DNA of 64,000 nucleotides from assembly GCA_022843905.1 (NCBI GenBank), contig JALHMT010000003.1, positions 177,823-241,822 of the forward strand. Reading direction: 5' to 3'. The notes under the pieces are model-generated. The model was given only the letters and a program-made list of their open reading frames with translations. It did no database searches and had not been told where the DNA came from. Of the stretch, positions 56,606 to 64,000 are shown in pieces. Positions within the stretch are counted from its first letter, which is position 1. Every line of letters starts with the position of its first letter. The position numbers were made by a program, and so were the translations under genes. This DNA comes from Rubrivivax sp. (lineage in GTDB: Bacteria > Pseudomonadota > Gammaproteobacteria > Burkholderiales > Burkholderiaceae_C).

Positions 56606-58699
56606 TCAGCCGTGCACCAGCCTCATCAGCGGCGCCGCCTGCGGATCGCGCGCGGACAGCAGGCGGCGTTCGAAGCTGAGGTGGTCCAGCGCCGGCGCGA
56701 ACAGGAAGCCCTGGAACATGTCGCAACCTTCGCCCAGCAGGAACTGGCGCTGCGTCTCGGTCTCCACGCCTTCGGCGACCACCTTCATGTTCAAGGCGCG
56801 CGCCATCTGAAGGATGGCGCGCACGATGCCGACGTCGCTGTCGTCGTCGGGCAGGCCCTGGACGAAGCTGCGGTCGACCTTGAGCTTGTCGATGGGAAAG
56901 CGCTTGAGGTAGGCCAGGCTCGAATAGCCGGTGCCGAAGTCGTCGATCGAAAGCTTCACGCCCAGCCGCGACAGCGCCTGCAGCCGGTGCAGCGCGTCTT
57001 CGGCGTCGCGCACGAGGATGGATTCGGTGAGCTCCAGTTCCAGCAACGACGGCGGCAGCCCGCTGACGGCCAGCACGCTGGCCACGCGGTCGACGAACTG
57101 ACCCTGCTGGAACTGCAGCGCCGAGACGTTGATGGCGATCGGGACCGGGGTGCCGCGCTGCTGCCACAGCGCCGCCTGGCGGACGGCCTGCGACAGCACC
57201 CAGTCGCCGATGGCGATGATGAAGCCGGTTTCTTCGGCCACCGGGATGAACTGGGCCGGCGAGACGTCGCCGAGCTCGGGATCGCGCCAGCGGATCAGCG
57301 CTTCAGCGCCCACCAGACGGCCCGATTCCAGGTGCACCTGGGGCTGGAAGTGAAGCTTGAAGCGTCCGCTCACCAGCGCCTGCCGCATGGCGTGGTCCAG
57401 CGTCATGTGCTTGCGGAAGTCGGCGTGCGCCCGCGTCTGGTAGATGCGGTAGTTGGCGCGCCCGGCGTCCTTGACCTGGCGCATCGCCGCCTCGGCGTGG
57501 GTGACCAGCTGGTCCAGCGTGCTGCCATTGGCCGGGCACAGCGCCACGCCCACGCTGCAGGTGATGGTGAACTGCACGCCGTCGAGGTTGCAGGGCTGGG
57601 CCACCAGGGCCAGCACACGGCGCGCCATGGCCTCGGCGGCGGCCGTGTCGGCGCCTTCGACGAGCAGCGCGAACTGGTCGCCGCCGATGCGCGCGAGCTG
57701 GTCGTCCTCGCGCATGCAACCCTGGATGCGGCGTGCCAGGTCCTTCAGCACCTGGTCGCCGATCTCGTGGCCCAGGGTGTCGTTGACGTGGCGGAAGTGG
57801 TCCAGGTCGATGACCATCAGCGCGAAACCCCGTCCGGTTCGGCGCGAGGTGCCGGCGGCGGCGGCCACGGTCTCCGCCAGCAGGCGCCGGTTGGGCAGGC
57901 CGGTCAGGGGGTCCGTCGAGGCGACGAGGGCGATCCGCTGGTCGGTGGCCAGGCTCTCGGTCATGTCGCGAAAGCTGAAGACCCGGCCCTGCGGCCGGCC
58001 ACGGCACCACAGCGGCCGCGTCACGCGCTCCAGCACCTGCCCGGTGTGCAGGGTGAGGCGTTCGGTACTGCCCAGCAGCGGGGTGTCCTGCAGGGCCTTC
58101 AGGCGACGCACATAGGCTTCGGGGTCGACCACGCTGCAGCGCATCCAGTCGGCCAGGGCCTTCTCGTCGCGGGAATCGAACAGCGCCAGCGACATGCTCC
58201 AGATCTCGGCCAGTCGGCGATTGCACGCGCGAACGCGCCCGTCGAGGTCGGTGACGAGGATGCCGTCGGCGGTGGCCTCCAGCGTGGCCTGCAGTTCCGC
58301 CACGACGGTCTCGCGTTCGTCCTCGGCGCGGCGCTGCGCGCTGAAGTCCGTCAGGCGCACCAGGGCGTGGCCGCGGCCACCCTCCTCCATCGGACGCACA
58401 CTGCGCAGCACCGGCACGAGGCGGCCCTGGGTGGTGTAGATCACGGTCTCGCTGCACAGCCCGGCGGCCACTTCGCCGTCGCTCGAGGCCCAGAAGGCCA
58501 TGTCCTCGGTGCCGGCGATCATGCTGTCTGCGGCCATGTCGACCAGCGCGTCTCGCTCGGCTCCCAGCAGCTGGCAGGCCGCATCGTTGACCAGCACGAC
58601 GCGCCGGGTTCGGGTGTCGACCACCCAGGCGGCGTCCGGCAGCGCCTCGAGCACGGGGCCCCAGGCCGCTACCAATGCACGCGTGCGCTGTGCGCTCAT
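56606..58699 (-). CDS. PAS-PAS-GGDEF-EAL c-di-GMP protein
   Basis: A 697-residue soluble protein: PAS about 10-125, a second PAS about 135-255, GGDEF about 265-425, EAL about 440-690. The cyclase motif reads IGGDQF near residue 340, with Gln for Glu, so cyclase activity is doubtful; an RxxD (REDD) inhibitory-site motif lies five residues before it. The EAL part is intact: GAEALIRW near 465, LELTESILV, DDFGTGYSSL and KVDRSFV. It is therefore probably a phosphodiesterase with a regulatory GGDEF domain. Its ATG overlaps the HD-GYP stop by one base (TGATG). Confidence 0.92.
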   Translation of the reverse strand: MSAQRTRALVAAWGPVLEALPDAAWVVDTRTRRVVLVNDAACQLLGAERDALVDMAADSMIAGTEDMAFWASSDGEVAAGLCSETVIYTTQGRLVPVLRSVRPMEEGGRGHALVRLTDFSAQRRAEDERETVVAELQATLEATADGILVTDLDGRVRACNRRLAEIWSMSLALFDSRDEKALADWMRCSVVDPEAYVRRLKALQDTPLLGSTERLTLHTGQVLERVTRPLWCRGRPQGRVFSFRDMTESLATDQRIALVASTDPLTGLPNRRLLAETVAAAAGTSRRTGRGFALMVIDLDHFRHVNDTLGHEIGDQVLKDLARRIQGCMREDDQLARIGGDQFALLVEGADTAAAEAMARRVLALVAQPCNLDGVQFTITCSVGVALCPANGSTLDQLVTHAEAAMRQVKDAGRANYRIYQTRAHADFRKHMTLDHAMRQALVSGRFKLHFQPQVHLESGRLVGAEALIRWRDPELGDVSPAQFIPVAEETGFIIAIGDWVLSQAVRQAALWQQRGTPVPIAINVSALQFQQGQFVDRVASVLAVSGLPPSLLELELTESILVRDAEDALHRLQALSRLGVKLSIDDFGTGYSSLAYLKRFPIDKLKVDRSFVQGLPDDDSDVGIVRAILQMARALNMKVVAEGVETETQRQFLLGEGCDMFQGFLFAPALDHLSFERRLLSARDPQAAPLMRLVHG

Positions 58700-59964
58700 C
58701 ACGCCCCGGCGACGGCCAGGCTGGCCGCGGGCTCGAAGAAGTAGGCCACGCGCGGGGTGGGCTGCAGATACTGTCGGGCCGTGTCGGGCAGCTGCGCCAT
58801 CGGCAGGCTGCGGCGGATGCCCAGGTCCGGCTCGGTGGCCAGGTTCAGCAGCAGCGCCTGGTCGCGCGGGACGCGGGCGTCGTGCACCAGCACGCGCGGC
58901 TTGAGCGGTCGCGACGAGTTGACGTTCATCACGATGCCGTAGCGGTCGTCCGTCAACTGGACGATGGAGCCCGCCGGGTACACGCCCATCATCCGGATGA
59001 AGGCGTTCAGCATCGAGCCGTCGAACTTGCCGCGACCTTGCGCGAACAGGCGGGACAGCGCCTCGTGCGGCGTCAGCGAGCGGCCCACCACGTGCGGGTT
59101 GCACAGGTTGTCGTAGCGGTTGACCATCGAGACGATGCGTGCGGCCGGGGACATGCGGTCCATGTTCAGCCGCGACGGGAAGCCGCTGCCGTCGGCACTT
59201 TCGTGGTGCTGCGCGATGACCTGCAGCGCACCCGGCGACAGGCCCATGCGCTGGCCGTGCAGCACGCCCAGCCGCACGTGGTCGCGGTAGGCGTTGACTT
59301 CGGCCTGCGTGAAGCGGTCGTCGAGGTGGTGCACGCGGTGCGGCAGTTCGAGCTTGCCGATGTCGTGCAGCAAGGCGCCGACGCCGACGTCCAGCATGTC
59401 CTGCTCGGGCAGCCCCAGCACGCGCGCCATCAGCAGCGAGACCACGGTGACGTTCATCGCGTGCGCGGTGGGCTTCTCCCCGGCATTGCCGCTGAGCACC
59501 AGGATGCACATCTCGCTGTCGCCCAGCATCTTGTCGAGCAGGGCGCGGGTCAGCCCTTCGGTGTCGCTGCGCGCCTGGCCCGGCTGGTCCACCGCCTGCG
59601 AGACGATACGGCGCAGCGCCCCGCTGGCCTCGCCGTACTGCTCGTCGCACTGGCGCGCGGCGGCCCTCTGCTGCGTCAGCAGCGCGCGCTTGAGCGAGGC
59701 CGCGTCCGCGGCGGATTCCGAAGGCGTGGCGGCAGGGGCCGGCACGTCGTCGCCCGGGTCTCCCTGCGCGAGCGCGGGCTCTTCGACCAGGCTCTTCTCG
59801 GGGCTCCAGCGAAGTTGCTGCAGTCCCAGTGTGCGGATGCGTGCGATCTCTTCGGCGCTCGCGATGCGAAAGCTCGACAGCGGAAACGGATGCGCCATCC
59901 AACCCACATCGAGGTGGATGAACATGCCAATCCTGAGATCGTCGACGGCCACCGTTTGGGACAT
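58699..59964 (-). CDS. HD-GYP c-di-GMP phosphodiesterase with DUF3391 domain
   Basis: A 421-residue protein. DUF3391 at the N-terminus (VDDLRIGMFIHLDVGWMAHPF, about 1-70) is followed by a Pro/Ala linker and an HD-GYP domain (about 130-370) with LLHDIGKLELP near residue 200 and HHESADGSGFP. The last motif is GFP, where GYP is usual; this conservative change may keep activity. By family it hydrolyses c-di-GMP to GMP or pGpG. A GTG at 59988 would add eight residues. It is co-expressed with the PAS-GGDEF-EAL gene. Confidence 0.92.
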   Translation of the reverse strand: MSQTVAVDDLRIGMFIHLDVGWMAHPFPLSSFRIASAEEIARIRTLGLQQLRWSPEKSLVEEPALAQGDPGDDVPAPAATPSESAADAASLKRALLTQQRAAARQCDEQYGEASGALRRIVSQAVDQPGQARSDTEGLTRALLDKMLGDSEMCILVLSGNAGEKPTAHAMNVTVVSLLMARVLGLPEQDMLDVGVGALLHDIGKLELPHRVHHLDDRFTQAEVNAYRDHVRLGVLHGQRMGLSPGALQVIAQHHESADGSGFPSRLNMDRMSPAARIVSMVNRYDNLCNPHVVGRSLTPHEALSRLFAQGRGKFDGSMLNAFIRMMGVYPAGSIVQLTDDRYGIVMNVNSSRPLKPRVLVHDARVPRDQALLLNLATEPDLGIRRSLPMAQLPDTARQYLQPTPRVAYFFEPAASLAVAGA

Positions 59965-60179
59965 AAGCACTCGCTGGCGAGAATCCACAGGCCCTGTACG
60001 GGCCCTTCTTCAGGCCATTTCGGCGGCCTGGGAGAGATTCTTGAACCAGCCACCCAGGGGTCGGCACGGGCCGGCAATCCGTCACGGATCGCGACCGCCC
60101 CGGGCCCTCGATGCACCTGGACCGTGCACGAGGCAGGGCCTGCCTAGAATGCCGCACACCCCCGCACCGGAGCGATGCC

Positions 60180-61382
<1,203 letters not shown>

Positions 61383-61383
61383 C

Positions 61384-62316
61384 TCAGCGGCCGGCACCGG
61401 CCGCGCCGGCGCGCCATGCGGACGGCGTGCAGCCGGCGCCGCGCTGGAAGAAGCGCGTGAAGTAGCCGGCGTCCGAAAATCCCAGCGCCAGGCCGATCTG
61501 CTTGATGCTCATGGTGGTGTAGGCCAGGTCGCGCTGCGCTTCCAGCAGCAGGCGCGCGTGCAGCACCCCCAGCGTGGAGTGACCCAGCACCTGGCGACAG
61601 ACGCGGTTGAGCTGGGTGGGCGTGATGCCCAGCTGCCTCGCCAGCGCCACCACGCCGGGCTGCAGGCGGTACTGCGCGTCGACCAGCTCGCGCAGCCGCT
61701 GCACGTGCCGCAGTGCCGGCGACGCGGCGGTACCGGCAGGCAGGGCCGCGCCCGGCGCTGCGCGGGCCAGCGCCAGCAGCAGCCTGCGCAAGGCGGCGTC
61801 GACCGCAAGATGTCGCCACGGCGCGTGGCCCTGCAGTTCGTCGCGCAGCGCATCGGCCGCGCCCTGCAGCGACGCGGCATCTGCTCGCAGCGCCAGCGCC
61901 CGCAACTGCCAGACGGCCTCGTGCCAGGCGGGATCTTCCGCGGTCAGGCGTTGCACCTGCTGCGCGACGATGGTGAAGACCAGGCCGTCGACGTCCTCGC
62001 TGAAGCGGAATCCGTGGGCGGTCAGCACCGGCACCGTGATCGCGCAGGGTCCGTCCAGTGCCACTTCCCGGCCGTCGAGCAGGGCCACCACGCGGCCGCG
62101 ACGGATGACCAGAATTTGAAAGAGATTCTCGTGGCGGTGCGGTCGGATCTCCCAGTCGTGCAGGCGGCTGCGCTGCGCGATCGATTCGACGTGCAGCATC
62201 TCCCCCATGCCCGAAGAATCGCGCTCGCCATACAGCCTGTAGGCCGGCAGCGGTGCCGCCACGGGCCGCGCGGCGCGGCGTGGAAGAGGCCTGGAGGGGT
62301 GGGTTTTCGAGGGCAT
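61384..62316 (-). CDS. pobR: AraC-family regulator, PobR-like
   Basis: A 310-residue AraC/XylS regulator. The N-terminal cupin-like sensor (about 25-160, LHDWEIRPHRHENLFQILVIRRG) is followed by the double helix-turn-helix (about 215-305): VVALARQLGITPTQLNRVCRQVLG and IKQIGLALGFSDAGYFTRFFQRGAG. It is divergent from pobA, the standard pobR-pobA arrangement in this group, so it probably activates pobA with 4-hydroxybenzoate. It ends two bases after the thiolase gene on the other strand. Confidence 0.85.
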   Translation of the reverse strand: MPSKTHPSRPLPRRAARPVAAPLPAYRLYGERDSSGMGEMLHVESIAQRSRLHDWEIRPHRHENLFQILVIRRGRVVALLDGREVALDGPCAITVPVLTAHGFRFSEDVDGLVFTIVAQQVQRLTAEDPAWHEAVWQLRALALRADAASLQGAADALRDELQGHAPWRHLAVDAALRRLLLALARAAPGAALPAGTAASPALRHVQRLRELVDAQYRLQPGVVALARQLGITPTQLNRVCRQVLGHSTLGVLHARLLLEAQRDLAYTTMSIKQIGLALGFSDAGYFTRFFQRGAGCTPSAWRAGAAGAGR

Positions 62317-62319
62317 GGA

Positions 62320-62340
62320 TGTTCGGATTGTTCAATGTTC
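62320..62340. promoter_or_regulatory. Three TGTTC boxes in the pobR-pobA intergenic region
   Basis: TGTTC starts at 62320, 62329 and 62336, within 25 bases of the pobR start codon. They could be part of a PobR or RNA polymerase site, but the spacing is irregular and the motif is short, so this is weak. Confidence 0.25.
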
Positions 62341-62359
62341 TGCCGCATCCGTCCATTGA

Positions 62360-63589
<1,230 letters not shown>

Positions 63590-63692
63590 GCCGCCTCGGG
63601 CCCGCGCGGCCCCCGGCAAACCCCGCTTGCCTGCCCCTGCGCCCCGGGGCATGCTCCCCGCATCCGACATTCCGCCTTCCGGAGATGACCTC

Positions 63693-64000
63693 ATGAGCCT
63701 TCGTCTTGCCCTCACCGCCGCCGCGCTGGCGACCTTCACCCTGTCCAGCCAGGCGCAGACCGCGCCGCTGAAGGTCGGCCTCATGCTGCCGGCCACCGGC
63801 ACCTTCGCCGCCCTGGGCGACGCCATCGAAAAGGGCTTCAGGCTGCACGTGGCCGAGCAGGGCGGCAAGCTCGGCGGCCGAGAGATCCAGTACTTCAAGG
63901 TCGACGACGAGAGCGACCCCAGCAAGGCCACCGACAACGTCAACAAGCTCATCAAGCGCGACCAGGTCGACGTCATCGTCGGCACCGTGCACAGCGGCGT
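63693..64000 (+). CDS. Branched-chain amino acid/aromatic ABC transporter substrate-binding protein, N-terminal part
   Basis: Cut by the window end after about 102 residues. Signal peptide MSLRLALTAAALATFTLSSQAQ, then [29 protein letters not shown] and a VDDESDPSKATDNVNKLIKRDQVDVIVGTVHSG segment, typical of LivJ/LivK-type Peripla_BP_6 proteins. GGAG ten bases before ATG 63693. Beside pobA it probably takes up an aromatic acid, as such systems do in related bacteria; that is inference. Confidence 0.88.
   Translation, partial: MSLRLALTAAALATFTLSSQAQTAPLKVGLMLPATGTFAALGDAIEKGFRLHVAEQGGKLGGREIQYFKVDDESDPSKATDNVNKLIKRDQVDVIVGTVHSG

Overview
The window is a GC-rich chromosomal segment from a betaproteobacterium. 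It is most likely a Burkholderiales member of the Rubrivivax/Leptothrix/Ideonella type. This rests on a full division and cell wall (dcw) cluster, a pilE-fimT-pilV-pilW-pilX-pilY1 operon, a DUF1840 protein, a PCu(A)C copper chaperone, a class A RNase P RNA, and many c-di-GMP and two-component proteins. The taxon is inferred from gene content and composition, not from a marker search. No tRNA, rRNA, CRISPR array or prophage was seen.

Region 1 (1-20 kb) is signalling and envelope. It begins with an RsbU/RsbV/RsbW-like partner-switching trio, then a TonB-dependent receptor read divergently from a periplasmic binding protein that is translationally coupled to a membrane GGDEF-EAL protein. A truncated AlkB-like remnant, an NAD-dependent epimerase and a membrane serine hydrolase follow. 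Then come a LytS/LytTR two-component pair, an outer membrane beta-barrel protein with an OmpR/EnvZ-type pair, and a membrane protein gene cut short next to a complete IS1182-like element (about 18405-20014).

Region 2 (20-38 kb) is the dcw cluster on the minus strand, in transcription order mraZ-rsmH-ftsL-ftsI-murE-murF-mraY-murD-ftsW-murG-murC-ddl-ftsQ-ftsA-ftsZ. Most junctions overlap. The clear break inside it is between ftsI and murE, where a structured repeat sits. Upstream of mraZ there is a good sigma70-type promoter and three 10-bp-phased boxes matching a MraZ operator. The cluster ends at ftsZ with two matching hairpins and the IS element, and the usual lpxC does not follow.

Region 3 (38-48 kb) holds a small membrane protein with a collagen-like tail, an alpha-carbonic anhydrase, a Bcr/CflA-type transporter, the RNase P RNA (unusually long), ybeY-ybeZ, a 7TM histidine kinase with a NarL-type regulator, and ruvA and ruvB separated by two copper-associated genes on the opposite strand. 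A second copy of the structured repeat precedes ruvA.

Region 4 (48-64 kb) holds the minor pilin/PilY1 operon, a histidine phosphatase-PEBP-DUF1840 group, a PAS-GGDEF-EAL and HD-GYP pair for c-di-GMP turnover, and an aromatic catabolism locus (pcaF-like thiolase, PobR-like regulator, pobA). The window ends inside a Liv-type solute-binding protein gene.
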